Origin: CAIUPE01 sp046092445
GTDB lineage: Bacteria; Pseudomonadota; Alphaproteobacteria; Rhizobiales; Beijerinckiaceae
DNA: 64,000 nt
Reading direction: 5' to 3'
Assembly: GCA_046092445.1 (NCBI GenBank)
Contig: JBJTDR010000106.1
Span: 5,495-69,494, forward strand
Shown: positions 9,007-17,633 of the stretch, in pieces
How the letters are laid out: each line of letters opens with the position of its first letter
Numbering within the stretch: the stretch's first letter is position 1
Notes under the pieces: generated by a model
Database searches by the model: none
What the model was told of the DNA's origin: nothing
The model's input: only the letters and a program-made list of their open reading frames with translations
Position numbers and translations under genes: made by a program

Positions 9007-9617
9007 ACGATACTCCGGTCGCCATTCTGTTTCCGGATTCGAACATAAAAAGCGCCAGAGCCGCCGTGATGGCGACTGGCTTCCTCAAATCCGATAATCG
9101 CCGGTCTCAAATCGGGCATTCGCAGCCATAGCGGCAAATTCCTTCGCAAGACGCCGCGCTGATCATGATCAACCATATTGCCCTTACCAGTGACGACCAA
9201 AACAATTTTCAAACCGTCACGCCGCGCCCTCACGATAAAGCTGCGCAATGTTTCGTAGGCCTCGGCTTGCCGCATCCCGTGAAGGTCGATCGTCGCGTCA
9301 ACAGAACCGGATCCTCGCGAGAGATTGCGCCGCAATTTCCGCTCCAACGGAGCGAGTGGAGGCTGAGCTCCCTTCTTTGCGATAGCGAGTGATGGAAGCA
9401 AAGGAGGGGCCGACTTTTCCAAAGAACGCGCCTTTGCGGGTTCGGCTGGATTCATTTTTTCGGCCAATCGGACGGCCGGCTTTTGATCGGCCGCCATACT
9501 TGCACTGCTATCGACCGGACGTGCTGCAATCGGTTTTATTTTACGAACCACCGTCGACCACAGACGAGCCTCTTCCGCCGTCAACACGCGCCTCCGCCTC
9601 CCCGTTCCGCTACTCAC
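9003..9617 (-). CDS. Smr/MutS2-type domain protein
   Basis: 204-residue protein with a low-complexity, basic and Ala/Pro-rich first half (about 1-100) and a C-terminal Smr domain. The Smr landmarks are IDLHGMRQAEAYETL near 110-124, VTGKG near 142-146 and HHGGSGAFYVR near 183-193. Smr domains act as nucleases on branched DNA or on mRNA; the LDLH and TGxG motifs needed for activity are intact. The GTG start overlaps the mltA stop as GTGA. The biological substrate in rhizobia is unknown. Confidence 0.88.
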   Translation of the reverse strand: MSSGTGRRRRVLTAEEARLWSTVVRKIKPIAARPVDSSASMAADQKPAVRLAEKMNPAEPAKARSLEKSAPPLLPSLAIAKKGAQPPLAPLERKLRRNLSRGSGSVDATIDLHGMRQAEAYETLRSFIVRARRDGLKIVLVVTGKGNMVDHDQRGVLRRNLPLWLRMPDLRPAIIGFEEASRHHGGSGAFYVRIRKQNGDRSIV

Positions 9618-10711
9618 GATACCCTCGGTAACAGCACAAAGAAATCACCTCTATGGCGGATCAATCCCGCCCTATGACCGGCCTCGTCACCGGAACCGAA
9701 AAACAAATCGGCCCGTGCAGGCCCCAGAATAGCGGATCCGGTATCCTGCGCGATCATCAATCGCTCAAATGCGCGAATATTTCCATCAATATCCGGTAAT
9801 TTCGCCCGAATGAAAAAGGGCAGTCCGTAACACCACACCAAACGATCAATCGCGATAGACCGGTGGGCACAAAGCGATGTCGAGGCCGCACCAATGGGGC
9901 CCGCGCCGGCGTTGTCGCATGGTGCCACATCGAAGAAAATATAGGATTTGTTCAGGCGCATAATCCGGCGAGCATGATCAGGATTGCTTTTCAGCCATGC
10001 CTTGAACCGCTCCAGCGTCAGATCAGCAAGTTCGATATGGCCCTCGGCGACGACCACCTTGCCGATTGTGGTATAGGGGTGGCCGTTCCTGCCCGCATAA
10101 GTAAGACGCATCGAACGGCCATCGGGCAAGCGAATCCTTGCCGAGCCCTGGATCTGTGCAAAGAAAAGCTCGACAGGATCGGGCAGATAGAGAACTTCAA
10201 GCTGCCTTCCAGCCAAAGCGCCATCCTCGATTTCGGCGCGGTCAAAATAGGGAGCGAGACCGTTTGCCATCTGCCGCGCGGCTGAAAGATCGGGATCCAG
10301 AGGTGGCGGTGGCGTCTCGTGGTGAAAAGAGACGAGATCATCGGGGCGTCTCAAGACGGGTGTCGGAAATTCCTTGCTTGGAAACAGCGACCCCTGGATT
10401 TCCGGTTCGTAATACCCTGTCAAAAAGCCCTGCCCCTCGCATGGCTTGACATGAAAAGGTTCAAAAAAAGTCTCAAAATAGAGTTTTACCGCATCGGCGC
10501 TGGACGGATCAACGATTCGAGCGGCGCGAAAGACCTCCAACAGACCGTCAAAAGGCGGTTGCGCCGGCCGTAGCGGTTTCAAGCCCGACAGTGCTGCTTC
10601 GGCAGTCTCCAGAAAACACGAGAAAGCCGCCACGTGATCATCCGCCTGCCAATTGTCGATTCCGCGGAACGAAATCCGCTCCAATTGAGCCGAAGCGGAC
10701 ATGTGCGCCAT
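9614..10711 (-). CDS. mltA: MltA-type lytic murein transglycosylase
   Basis: Cleaves peptidoglycan glycan strands to 1,6-anhydro-muropeptides. The 365-residue protein has the MltA landmarks FLTGYYEPEIQGS near 96-108, YAGRNGHPY, and a C-terminal QDTGSAI...RADLFFGSG segment that includes the conserved aspartate, ending in FVLLP. No signal peptide or lipobox precedes the domain. The frame cannot be extended far, because the in-frame stop of the Tim44-like gene is only six codons upstream. Export route is therefore unclear. Enzyme family is clear; the start is fairly certain. Confidence 0.92.
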   Translation of the reverse strand: MAHMSASAQLERISFRGIDNWQADDHVAAFSCFLETAEAALSGLKPLRPAQPPFDGLLEVFRAARIVDPSSADAVKLYFETFFEPFHVKPCEGQGFLTGYYEPEIQGSLFPSKEFPTPVLRRPDDLVSFHHETPPPPLDPDLSAARQMANGLAPYFDRAEIEDGALAGRQLEVLYLPDPVELFFAQIQGSARIRLPDGRSMRLTYAGRNGHPYTTIGKVVVAEGHIELADLTLERFKAWLKSNPDHARRIMRLNKSYIFFDVAPCDNAGAGPIGAASTSLCAHRSIAIDRLVWCYGLPFFIRAKLPDIDGNIRAFERLMIAQDTGSAILGPARADLFFGSGDEAGHRAGLIRHRGDFFVLLPRVS

Positions 10712-10726
10712 GGGTTTATTCCGTGA

Positions 10727-11443
10727 TTATCCTGCCGCTTCGGTCGCGACCAATCTCCAGCTTGGATCCTTGCTCCCGACTTCGCGGGAAAACGTCCATA
10801 TATCTGTGACGTCGGCGACTTTTTCACGCGAGCCTTCGATCACCGCCCCATCCCGATTTTTTGTGGCTGTGATCAGTTTGGAGACAAATTCGACAGAAAT
10901 TGTCGCTGTTCTGCCTTTGAGATGAACATCCTGAATCGTGGCGGCATCCAAAGAAACAAAAGTTGTTTCAATGGTTTCACCTTTTTTCTCGCGATCGGCA
11001 ATTGCAGAGACAAAGCTTTCGAAGACGTCACGGGAAAGAAGTGATTTCAGCATCTGCCGGTCGCCGGCAGCAAATCCGAGGACAATAGTCTCGTAGGCCA
11101 TCTTCGCACCCTCAAGAAATGCATTCGCGTCAAAACCCCGTTCCGCATCGTTGAGCGCGTCCAGCGATGCGGCCAATGGAGTTCCTTTTTCAGCGATTCC
11201 TTTCCAGCGATCTTTCGACCCTGCCGGTTCGGAAATATCCTGCTCCGTGCCTCTGGAATGATCACTCAAGGAAATGACATTATCTTCCTGTTCCACCTTT
11301 CCCCCGGGATTTTTCATTTTTTTTGTCGGGATCTGCGGAGCATCTCGATCGGGGCGGGTTCCAAGAACATTGTAAAGCCGCCAGCCGACGAAGGCCGCGA
11401 GTATGATAAAAACGACAATCGAGAAATCCATACCGTCCTGCAT
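10727..11443 (-). CDS. Tim44-like membrane-anchored protein
   Basis: 238-residue protein with an N-terminal membrane anchor (VVFIILAAFVGWRLYNVLG, about 8-26), a charged linker and a C-terminal Tim44-like domain (about 90-238, GFDANAFLEGAKMAYETIV followed by LLSRDVFESF). The family is related to mitochondrial Tim44 and is found in alphaproteobacteria near secB; a role in inner-membrane or envelope protein handling is suggested. I chose an ATG with a GGAG-type site nearby; a second ATG four codons later is equally plausible. First gene of the tim44-like/mltA/smr/xre operon, divergent from secB. Confidence 0.88.
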   Translation of the reverse strand: MQDGMDFSIVVFIILAAFVGWRLYNVLGTRPDRDAPQIPTKKMKNPGGKVEQEDNVISLSDHSRGTEQDISEPAGSKDRWKGIAEKGTPLAASLDALNDAERGFDANAFLEGAKMAYETIVLGFAAGDRQMLKSLLSRDVFESFVSAIADREKKGETIETTFVSLDAATIQDVHLKGRTATISVEFVSKLITATKNRDGAVIEGSREKVADVTDIWTFSREVGSKDPSWRLVATEAAG

Positions 11444-11634
11444 GACTCCATCCTTACATCTCGGCCCGCGCAATCAACCTGATCGAATGCAATATGGTGC
11501 TGGTTTAAAGGAAAGAGAAGAGGTTAATCAAGAGGTGCGGCCGAGCTTGAGAAATTAAGTCGTTCATGATACCGCCTTCAAATCCTGCCAGACGATTTCA
11601 TGATTCTCCCGCTACCTGTCTATCAGGCACAAGA
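11444..11634. promoter_or_regulatory. Divergent control region tim44-like / secB
   Basis: About 190 bp between the divergent starts, expected to hold both promoters. It is AT-richer than the flanking coding DNA. No specific operator or RNA element was recognised. Confidence 0.45.
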
Positions 11635-12135
11635 ATGGACAATTCCATGACAAATGAAGCGAACGGTATTCCCGCGTCCGAGATCAAGATACCGACGTTG
11701 AACGCAATCGCGCAGTACATCAAGGATCTGTCTTTCGAAAATCCTAATGCGCCGGCGTCTTTGTCGCCGCGCTCGGGACAGCCTGATATCGGTATCTCGG
11801 TGAACGTCAACGCAAGAAAACTCTCCGATACCGACTTCGAAATTGACCTCGTTCTGAATGGCAAAAGCGGCGTCGCGCCTGATATCATGTTCAGCTTCGA
11901 TCTGGTATATTCAGGCATTTTCAGGGTTCAGAACGTTCCGGCCGACGCGCTACAGGCGATCGTGATGATCGAATGCCCGCGCCTGTTATTCCCTTTTGCC
12001 CGTCAGATCATTGCCGATGCAGTTCGGAATGGCGGATTTCCGCCACTTTTCATCGATCCGATCGATTTTGCCGGGCTTTACCGCCAGAGAATTGCCCAGC
12101 TTCAGGCGGAAGGTAACGAAACGGAAAACGCCTGA
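11635..12135 (+). CDS. secB: Protein-export chaperone SecB
   Basis: Cytosolic tetrameric chaperone that keeps preproteins unfolded and hands them to SecA. The chosen ATG (MDNSMTNEANG) gives 166 residues; an internal ATG four codons later is also possible. Family landmarks are YIKDLSFENPNAP near 30-42, the VAPDIMFSFDLVYSG segment and the C-terminal CPRLLFPFARQIIADAVRNGGFPPL block. It is convergent with dnaQ, with 6 bp between the stops. Confidence 0.95.
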   Translation: MDNSMTNEANGIPASEIKIPTLNAIAQYIKDLSFENPNAPASLSPRSGQPDIGISVNVNARKLSDTDFEIDLVLNGKSGVAPDIMFSFDLVYSGIFRVQNVPADALQAIVMIECPRLLFPFARQIIADAVRNGGFPPLFIDPIDFAGLYRQRIAQLQAEGNETENA

Positions 12136-12141
12136 GACCAA

Positions 12142-12864
12142 TCAGGAAGTGCTGACGCCACTTTTGATGTATTTCTGCCAGATGCTCTCTGCACCGAGTT
12201 CGGCGACAAATACCGCGTGGGATTTCTGCTCCGCATCCGTCAGACGAGATGGCAGCTCAGCGGCTCTTTTTCGTGTTTTTCCGTCATTCTGATTCGGGAC
12301 CATGACGCGGTCAACGTCTGACATGTTCTCGACGAGGCTGAGTGTCGTTTGACGTCCACCGAGAAGTTCGCTGTAAACTTCTGCCAGCAACTCGGCATCC
12401 AGAAGGGCCCCGTGTTTGACGCGTCGGCTCGTATCTATATTGTAACGCTGGCACAAAGCATCAAGACTGTTCAAAGCATATGGGTGCTTTCGTCTGGCAA
12501 GAGCCAGCGTATCGACGACACGATCCTGGCCAATCGCCGCGTGACCCAAACGCGTCAATTCCGCATTCAGGAATCCCATATCAAAGGATGCATTATGTGC
12601 GATGAGCCGAGAGTCACCAATAAAACTCAATAATTCTTCGACTATCGCTGAAAAAAGCGGCTTATCGGCGAGAAATTCAGCTGACAGGCCGTGAACACGA
12701 AAGGCACCCTCCGGCATGTCGCGTTCGGGATTGATATAGGCATGAAAGGCTCTGCCAGTTGAAATCGAATTCTCGATTTCTATACATCCGATCTCAACAA
12801 TACGATCACCTCCCAGCGGATTGAGGCCTGTCGTTTCGGTATCAAAAACGATTTCGCGCGCCAT
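12142..12864 (-). CDS. dnaQ: DNA polymerase III epsilon subunit (proofreading exonuclease)
   Basis: 3'-5' exonuclease of the DEDDh class that proofreads for the replicative polymerase. Exo I is FDTETTG with Asp8 and Glu10, Exo II is HNASFD with Asp95, and Exo III is HGALLDAE with His151 and Asp156. Length is 240 residues. The ATG directly follows the coaE stop (TGAATG). It is the last gene of ppsR-maf-aroE-coaE-dnaQ, the same order as beside the Caulobacter origin. Confidence 0.96.
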   Translation of the reverse strand: MAREIVFDTETTGLNPLGGDRIVEIGCIEIENSISTGRAFHAYINPERDMPEGAFRVHGLSAEFLADKPLFSAIVEELLSFIGDSRLIAHNASFDMGFLNAELTRLGHAAIGQDRVVDTLALARRKHPYALNSLDALCQRYNIDTSRRVKHGALLDAELLAEVYSELLGGRQTTLSLVENMSDVDRVMVPNQNDGKTRKRAAELPSRLTDAEQKSHAVFVAELGAESIWQKYIKSGVSTS

Positions 12865-13479
12865 TCATGACCCTCCAGTCGCATTTCGTCCGCGAAGACC
12901 GCTGAACATTCGAATGACGGCCGCGACCTGACGGTCGGCATCCTCGACGCCACGTCCCGTTTTGATGACGACATGTGCACGCTTTCGCTTCATGTCATCA
13001 GGAACTTGCTGTTCACGGATCCGGTTGAACCTGTCCTCTGTCATATCAGGTCGCATCAAGACGCGCCGCCTTTGCTCCAAGAAATCTGTTGAAACAACAA
13101 TCACCGCATCGCAGCATCCCTCTCGGTTTTTTTCAAGCAGCAAGGGGATATCCAGTACAATCAACGGGACAGCGCCGTCCCGAGCTTGTATCACAAATTC
13201 TGTTTCGGCTCGATGAACCAAGGGATGAATACTTGCTTCAAGCTGGCGCAGGGCGTCCGGATTTTCAAAAACGATCTTGCCGAGCGCGACCCGATCAACG
13301 ATGCCTTCCCTGACGACGCCCGGAAAGAGGTGGTCGACCAGCGGAATCGCTTCATTTCGATAGAGAGCGTGCACGACCTGATCCGCATCGTAAACCGGGA
13401 TACCACGCCGCCGGAACAGGCTTGCCGTGGTAGACTTTCCCATGCCGATCGATCCAGTCAGGCCGAGAACGAAGGTCAT
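12865..13479 (-). CDS. coaE: Dephospho-CoA kinase CoaE
   Basis: Last step of CoA synthesis, phosphorylating the 3'-hydroxyl of dephospho-CoA. The P-loop GSIGMGKS is at 9-16, followed by the DADQVVHALY segment (30-39) and IPLLLEK near 111-117. Length is 204 residues, normal. It overlaps aroE by 4 bp and abuts dnaQ, so it is in the middle of a translationally coupled operon. Confidence 0.97.
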   Translation of the reverse strand: MTFVLGLTGSIGMGKSTTASLFRRRGIPVYDADQVVHALYRNEAIPLVDHLFPGVVREGIVDRVALGKIVFENPDALRQLEASIHPLVHRAETEFVIQARDGAVPLIVLDIPLLLEKNREGCCDAVIVVSTDFLEQRRRVLMRPDMTEDRFNRIREQQVPDDMKRKRAHVVIKTGRGVEDADRQVAAVIRMFSGLRGRNATGGS

Positions 13480-14327
13480 GTGCTGATGCCCCGGATATTG
13501 TCTTCGATGAGACGCCGTAGATCATCGGTCACGGCGGGGCGCTTTCCGAACCAGTGCTCAAAACCCGGTACCGCCTGGTGAAGCAGCATTCCGAGGCCGT
13601 CGACCACGGGATTTCCACGTAATCTGGCATGCCGGAGCAAGTTTGTTTCGAGTGGAACATAGACAACATCCGTGACCACGGCATTTCTGCCTAACGAATC
13701 GAGAGGAAGTTCGAGATCGGGCTGACCGGACATTCCGAGAGAGGTCGTGTTCACGACAAGATCAGCACTTTCAAGGTGAACGGCGATCCTCGACCACTCG
13801 GCCACGCCGACTTGACCGCCGCTCGTCAAAGCCAGTTCTTCCGCACGCTGCCGCGTACGATTGACGATGGTGATCCTATCGATGTTCCGCTCCTGCAAGC
13901 CGGCGATGATCGCGCGGGCTGCACCTCCGGCACCGAGAATGAGCGCACTCTTCGTGGTTTTATTCCAATCGGGATGACCCTGATCAAGATTGGCAAGAAA
14001 GCCGATACTATCGGTATTATCACCCCAGAGCCTGCCATTGCGGAACCAGAGGGTATTGGCTGCTCTGAGACGCCGCGCCCGGTCGGTTGCATCGTCAAGC
14101 ACCCTGAAGGCAGCTTCCTTGTGGGGAATCGTGACATTGACACCCTCAAGTCCCTGTTCCGCGAGGGTTTTGATAAAACGCGAGAAATCTTCCGGCTTCA
14201 CATCGTAACGGTCATAACGGCCGTGAATGCCGAATTGTTCAAGCCAATAACCGTGAATGAGTGGAGAGCGGGAATGTTTGACGGGATGGCCGACCACGCC
14301 GGCCCGCAGAATTTTTCCCGTGCTCAT
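13476..14327 (-). CDS. aroE: Shikimate dehydrogenase AroE
   Basis: NADPH-dependent reduction of 3-dehydroshikimate in the aromatic pathway. Substrate-binding GHPVKHSRSP is at 13-22, catalytic Lys70 in NVTIPHK and Asp106 in GDNTDSIGF. The nucleotide-binding GAGGAARA is at 132-139. Length is 283 residues. It overlaps both coaE and maf by 4 bp. The other shikimate-pathway enzymes in the window, AroK and AroB, are fused and lie near 53-55 kb. Confidence 0.97.
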   Translation of the reverse strand: MSTGKILRAGVVGHPVKHSRSPLIHGYWLEQFGIHGRYDRYDVKPEDFSRFIKTLAEQGLEGVNVTIPHKEAAFRVLDDATDRARRLRAANTLWFRNGRLWGDNTDSIGFLANLDQGHPDWNKTTKSALILGAGGAARAIIAGLQERNIDRITIVNRTRQRAEELALTSGGQVGVAEWSRIAVHLESADLVVNTTSLGMSGQPDLELPLDSLGRNAVVTDVVYVPLETNLLRHARLRGNPVVDGLGMLLHQAVPGFEHWFGKRPAVTDDLRRLIEDNIRGIST

Positions 14328-14947
14328 GATGCTATCAATCCCTTTGCGCGCAGTTCCCGAAGCAGGAACAACAGGGGTAACCCCAGAATCGTAAAATAAT
14401 CACCTTCGATCCGCTCGAAGAGATGAATACCTAGGCCTTCCAGTTGATAGGATCCAACGCTGATGAGTGCATCATCCCCCGCCGCATCAAGATAATTCCG
14501 GATTTCAGCGTCGGTCAAAACGCGCATGGCAAGACGTGCCTCATCGCTTGCCGAACAAATCGTTTCGCCATTGCGGACCACAGTTGCGGCAGACGTGAGA
14601 ATATGAGTTTTGCCGGAAAGGTTTTGGAGCTGCTCGCGCGCTTCATACCGTGTCCCGGGTTTATGCAGCAATCGATCATTGAGCGCGAGGGTCTGGTCGG
14701 CACCGATGACATAGTGATCCGGATAAAGTTTACTGACGACGAGCGCCTTTTCGCGGGCAAGATATTTTGCGATTTCTGTTCCGCCATCATGATTGTTTTC
14801 AAGGTGACCGGAAAGCGCGCGCTCGTCAATTTCGGCCGAAACAGCGAGGACGGGAAGACCCGCCTGATGGAGCATTGCGCTGCGAACAGGACTTTTGGAG
14901 GCAAGGATCAATGGATCGGCTGCACGCCAGAACGTTTTGTTTGACAT
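14324..14947 (-). CDS. maf: Maf-type nucleotide pyrophosphatase
   Basis: House-cleaning nucleoside triphosphate pyrophosphatase that hydrolyses modified or non-canonical NTPs to NMPs. The Maf signature LASKSPVR is at 15-22, and GADQTLAL and VGSYQLEGLG follow. The 207 residues match the family. The ATG overlaps the ppsR stop by one base (TGATG) and the stop overlaps aroE by 4 bp. Confidence 0.94.
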   Translation of the reverse strand: MSNKTFWRAADPLILASKSPVRSAMLHQAGLPVLAVSAEIDERALSGHLENNHDGGTEIAKYLAREKALVVSKLYPDHYVIGADQTLALNDRLLHKPGTRYEAREQLQNLSGKTHILTSAATVVRNGETICSASDEARLAMRVLTDAEIRNYLDAAGDDALISVGSYQLEGLGIHLFERIEGDYFTILGLPLLFLLRELRAKGLIAS

Positions 14948-15828
14948 CAGTCAAACCCCTCAGCGGATTGCCGCGAACGATAGAGATCAATCACAGCGGC
15001 AGCAGTTTCCTCGATCGAACGCCGGGTTACATCGATCATGGGCCAGTTATTGCGCAGGCAGAGCTTGCGAGAGAAGGCCAGTTCTTCGGCAATTGCTGTT
15101 CGATCAATATAGGGTGAGTCTTCATCGGCATTCAAGGCAAGAAGGCGGTTCTGCCGGATCTGACCGATCCGTTCGGGACTCGCGACGAGGCCGACAACAA
15201 GCGGATTCTTCAGTCTTTCCAGCGGCAGGGGAAGGGAAATACCGGGCACGAGGGGGATATTGCCGGTTTTGAAACCGCGATTGGCAAGGTAAATACTTGT
15301 TGGCGTCTTTGATGTACGGCTGATCCCGACCAGAACAATATCCGCCAGCTCCAGATCATCTGTCATCTGGCCGTCATCGTGCATCATCGTATAGTTCAGC
15401 GCATCAATCCGCTTGAAATAGTCAGCATCGAGAACATGCTGGGCACCGGGACGAAAGGAAGTCGTTGTTCCCAAATAGGCCTGAAACATGTTCAGGACCG
15501 GATCGAGTATAGACAGACACGGACAGCCCGTCTCCTGGCAAGCAATTTCAAGTTTGCGCGCCAGTTCGTGGTCAACGAGTGTATAGAGAACGATACCCGG
15601 CGAGGCCTCAAGCTGATTGATTATTCTATCCATTTGGGGAAACGACCGGACGAGCGGATAAATATGCTCGATGGCGGACATACTGGCATACTGAGCGGCG
15701 GCAGCACGACTCACTGCGATCAGGGTCTCACCTGTGGAGTCGGAGATGAGATAAAGATGAAAAAAGCGTTTGTTCAAATCGATAGCCTCTCTTTTAAACC
15801 TGTGCATGAGTGGGGATAAATCAATCAT
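14947..15828 (-). CDS. ppsR: PEP synthase / PPDK regulatory kinase-phosphotransferase (DUF299)
   Basis: Bifunctional ADP-dependent kinase and Pi-dependent pyrophosphorylase that controls PEP synthase or pyruvate phosphate dikinase. The family P-loop-like motif GISRTSKT is at 168-175, followed by TSIYLANRG. Length is 293 residues from the first ATG; an ATG at codon 8 gives the more usual MHRFKREAIDLNKRFFHLY start and would free more non-coding DNA next to the origin region. In Caulobacter and Rickettsia the homologue is the gene adjacent to the replication origin, opposite hemE. It is first in its operon. Confidence 0.92.
   Translation of the reverse strand: MIDLSPLMHRFKREAIDLNKRFFHLYLISDSTGETLIAVSRAAAAQYASMSAIEHIYPLVRSFPQMDRIINQLEASPGIVLYTLVDHELARKLEIACQETGCPCLSILDPVLNMFQAYLGTTTSFRPGAQHVLDADYFKRIDALNYTMMHDDGQMTDDLELADIVLVGISRTSKTPTSIYLANRGFKTGNIPLVPGISLPLPLERLKNPLVVGLVASPERIGQIRQNRLLALNADEDSPYIDRTAIAEELAFSRKLCLRNNWPMIDVTRRSIEETAAAVIDLYRSRQSAEGFD
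15811..15819 (-). promoter_or_regulatory. DnaA-box-like site (8 of 9)
   Basis: On the minus strand it reads TTATCCCCA, one mismatch from the DnaA box TTATCCACA. It lies at codons 4-6 of ppsR if the first ATG is used, or just before the start if the ATG at codon 8 is used. It is the best DnaA-box match I found at this junction. Confidence 0.45.
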
Positions 15829-16163
15829 TTTTTTGATCGGATGGCCCCTGACCCATCATTATGCCAATCAGGCTGGTTTTTCCTTCACATGCTTCCGGCA
15901 CGGGATAAGTTTGAAGCTGTCTTCTCAGAAAGTAAGGATATGAATCATCCAGCCGAATGACATGATCGCAGGTTGAACGGCTTGAGACATGATTGGATTG
16001 ATAAAAATCAAGTGTTGTTCCAATCCACCGACGATCGTCCCGGTCGCTATGTATTTTTACCGATCGTTGATCTACGGTGGAAAAACTGTTCAAAACGATT
16101 CATGAGTCATAATCCCTTCCCATCTACTAAATAAGAAATACTTCTCTCATAGGTTTTTTAGAA
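15829..16163. other. Putative chromosome replication origin (oriC) between ppsR and hemE
   Basis: A 335-bp gene-free stretch between divergent ppsR and hemE, the position of the Caulobacter origin. It is AT-rich: by hand count 16081-16140 has 18 G/C in 60. Weak DnaA-like 9-mers are TGATCTACG (16068-16076, 7 of 9 to TGATCCACA) and GGTGGAAAA (16076-16084, 7 of 9 in reverse orientation), beside the better site in the ppsR start. A perfect palindrome GACGATCGTC sits at 16030-16039. Promoters for ppsR and hemE must also lie here. The call rests mainly on gene order. Confidence 0.7.
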
Positions 16164-17204
16164 GTGCAGGACGATTTGACACTCGATAATCTTTTTATGA
16201 AAACCCTCAAAGGGGAAAAGGCGAACAGACCACCAATCTGGATGATGCGACAAGCAGGTCGCTATTTGCCCGAATATCGTGCTTTGCGGGCTAAAGCGCG
16301 ATCTTTTCTAGAGTTTTGTTACACGCCGGAACTTGCGACCGAAGCAACTCTGCAGCCAATCAAAAGGTTCGGGTTTGACGCAGCTATTCTGTTTTCCGAT
16401 ATTCTTGTTGTGCCGGATGCGCTCGGCCAAAAAGTCGATTTTCTGGAAGGTGAAGGGCCGCGGCTTACTCCGGTTACCAATCAGGAAGAACTTGGCAATC
16501 TGAGGCCTGAAATAGACCTTAATCATTTGCGACCGGTCTTTGAGGCCATCAAGCTGGTGCGCGCAGATCTGACACCTCAAACGGCTCTGCTCGGCTTTTG
16601 CGGGGCGCCCTGGACAGTTGCAAGCTATATGGTGGCGGGAAAGAGCACTGCGGAGCTGGCCCCTCTGCGGATAACCGCATATCATGATCCGGTTTTCATG
16701 GAAAAACTGATTGATCTTCTTGTCAGGAGTTCGACCGAATATCTGGTCCGGCAATTTCAATCAGGTGTCAATGCTGTGCAGATTTTCGAGAGCTTTGCCG
16801 GTGCGCTACCTCCGGCACTGTTCAAGAAATGGTCATTGGAACCGATACAAAGAATTATTGACGGTGTTCGAGCGTCAATCCCCGACGCACCGGTTCTGGT
16901 TTTTGCGCGTGGTGCTGGACTTGGAAACAGACGTGTTGCAACCGAAACACATGCCACCGTGGTCGGTCTCGACTGGAGTGTCGATTGTCTCTGGGCGGCG
17001 CAGGAAATACAGCCACTCAAACCTGTTCAGGGCAATCTGGACCCACTCGCATTGGTGGCCGGCGGGGATGCGCTCAGAATGGGCGTCGATCATATCATGT
17101 CCGCGTTCGGGAATGGTCCCTATATTTTCAATTTGGGACATGGCATTGTTCCGGACACTCCCATTGATCATGTTGAGATGATGGTTCGGTGCGTTCGGGG
17201 ATAG
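16164..17204 (+). CDS. hemE: Uroporphyrinogen decarboxylase HemE
   Basis: Decarboxylates uroporphyrinogen III to coproporphyrinogen III in haem synthesis. Starting at GTG gives 346 residues; an ATG at codon 12 (MKTLKGEKANRPP) also fits the family. Signature PPIWMMRQAGRYLPEYR is near 23-39 and the second signature, around GFCGAPWTVASYM, is near 143-155. It heads hemE-hemJ-rho, with 3 bp before hemJ. The upstream side borders the predicted origin, as in other alphaproteobacteria. Confidence 0.96.
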   Translation: MQDDLTLDNLFMKTLKGEKANRPPIWMMRQAGRYLPEYRALRAKARSFLEFCYTPELATEATLQPIKRFGFDAAILFSDILVVPDALGQKVDFLEGEGPRLTPVTNQEELGNLRPEIDLNHLRPVFEAIKLVRADLTPQTALLGFCGAPWTVASYMVAGKSTAELAPLRITAYHDPVFMEKLIDLLVRSSTEYLVRQFQSGVNAVQIFESFAGALPPALFKKWSLEPIQRIIDGVRASIPDAPVLVFARGAGLGNRRVATETHATVVGLDWSVDCLWAAQEIQPLKPVQGNLDPLALVAGGDALRMGVDHIMSAFGNGPYIFNLGHGIVPDTPIDHVEMMVRCVRG

Positions 17205-17207
17205 ACG

Positions 17208-17633
17208 ATGTTTTATGACTGGCTGAAAGCCTTGCACATTATTTCGGTCATCGCATGGATGGCTGGAATGCTCTACCTGCCTCGTCTTTTTGTCTATCAT
17301 GCAGCGGTTGCTGTCGGCTCCGAATCGTCTGAAGTTTTCAAAGTAATGGAGCGAAGACTTCTGCGTTTGATCATCAACCCCGCCATGATTGTGACGTGGA
17401 TTTTCGGGCTTTGGATGGGCATTTCAGCGAACTGGTTTCACGCCGGCTGGTTTCATGTGAAACTAACATTGTTGATTTTGTTGACCTTTTGCCATGTTCT
17501 GTTTGCCCGGTGGACACGTCATTTCCAGAATGATCAAAATATTCATTCCGAGCGATTTTTCAGGATCATGAACGAAGTACCGACCGTGTTGATGATCGGG
17601 ATTGTGATCCTGGCTGTAACCAAGCCGTTTTGA
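17208..17633 (+). CDS. hemJ: Protoporphyrinogen oxidase HemJ
   Basis: Membrane protoporphyrinogen IX oxidase of the HemJ type (UPF0093), which replaces HemG/HemY in many alphaproteobacteria. The 141-residue protein has four or so hydrophobic segments (about 7-25, 55-72, 82-98 and 120-138). The conserved His10 (ALHIISV) and the RLFVYH segment with the following charged helix are present. It follows hemE after 3 bp, so two haem enzymes are co-expressed. Confidence 0.93.
   Translation: MFYDWLKALHIISVIAWMAGMLYLPRLFVYHAAVAVGSESSEVFKVMERRLLRLIINPAMIVTWIFGLWMGISANWFHAGWFHVKLTLLILLTFCHVLFARWTRHFQNDQNIHSERFFRIMNEVPTVLMIGIVILAVTKPF

Noticed and set aside
15821..16093. 90-codon minus-strand frame in the ppsR-hemE gap
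   Set aside because: It overlaps the ppsR start and the predicted origin, has no Shine-Dalgarno that I can see and no family resemblance. A real small protein cannot be fully excluded.
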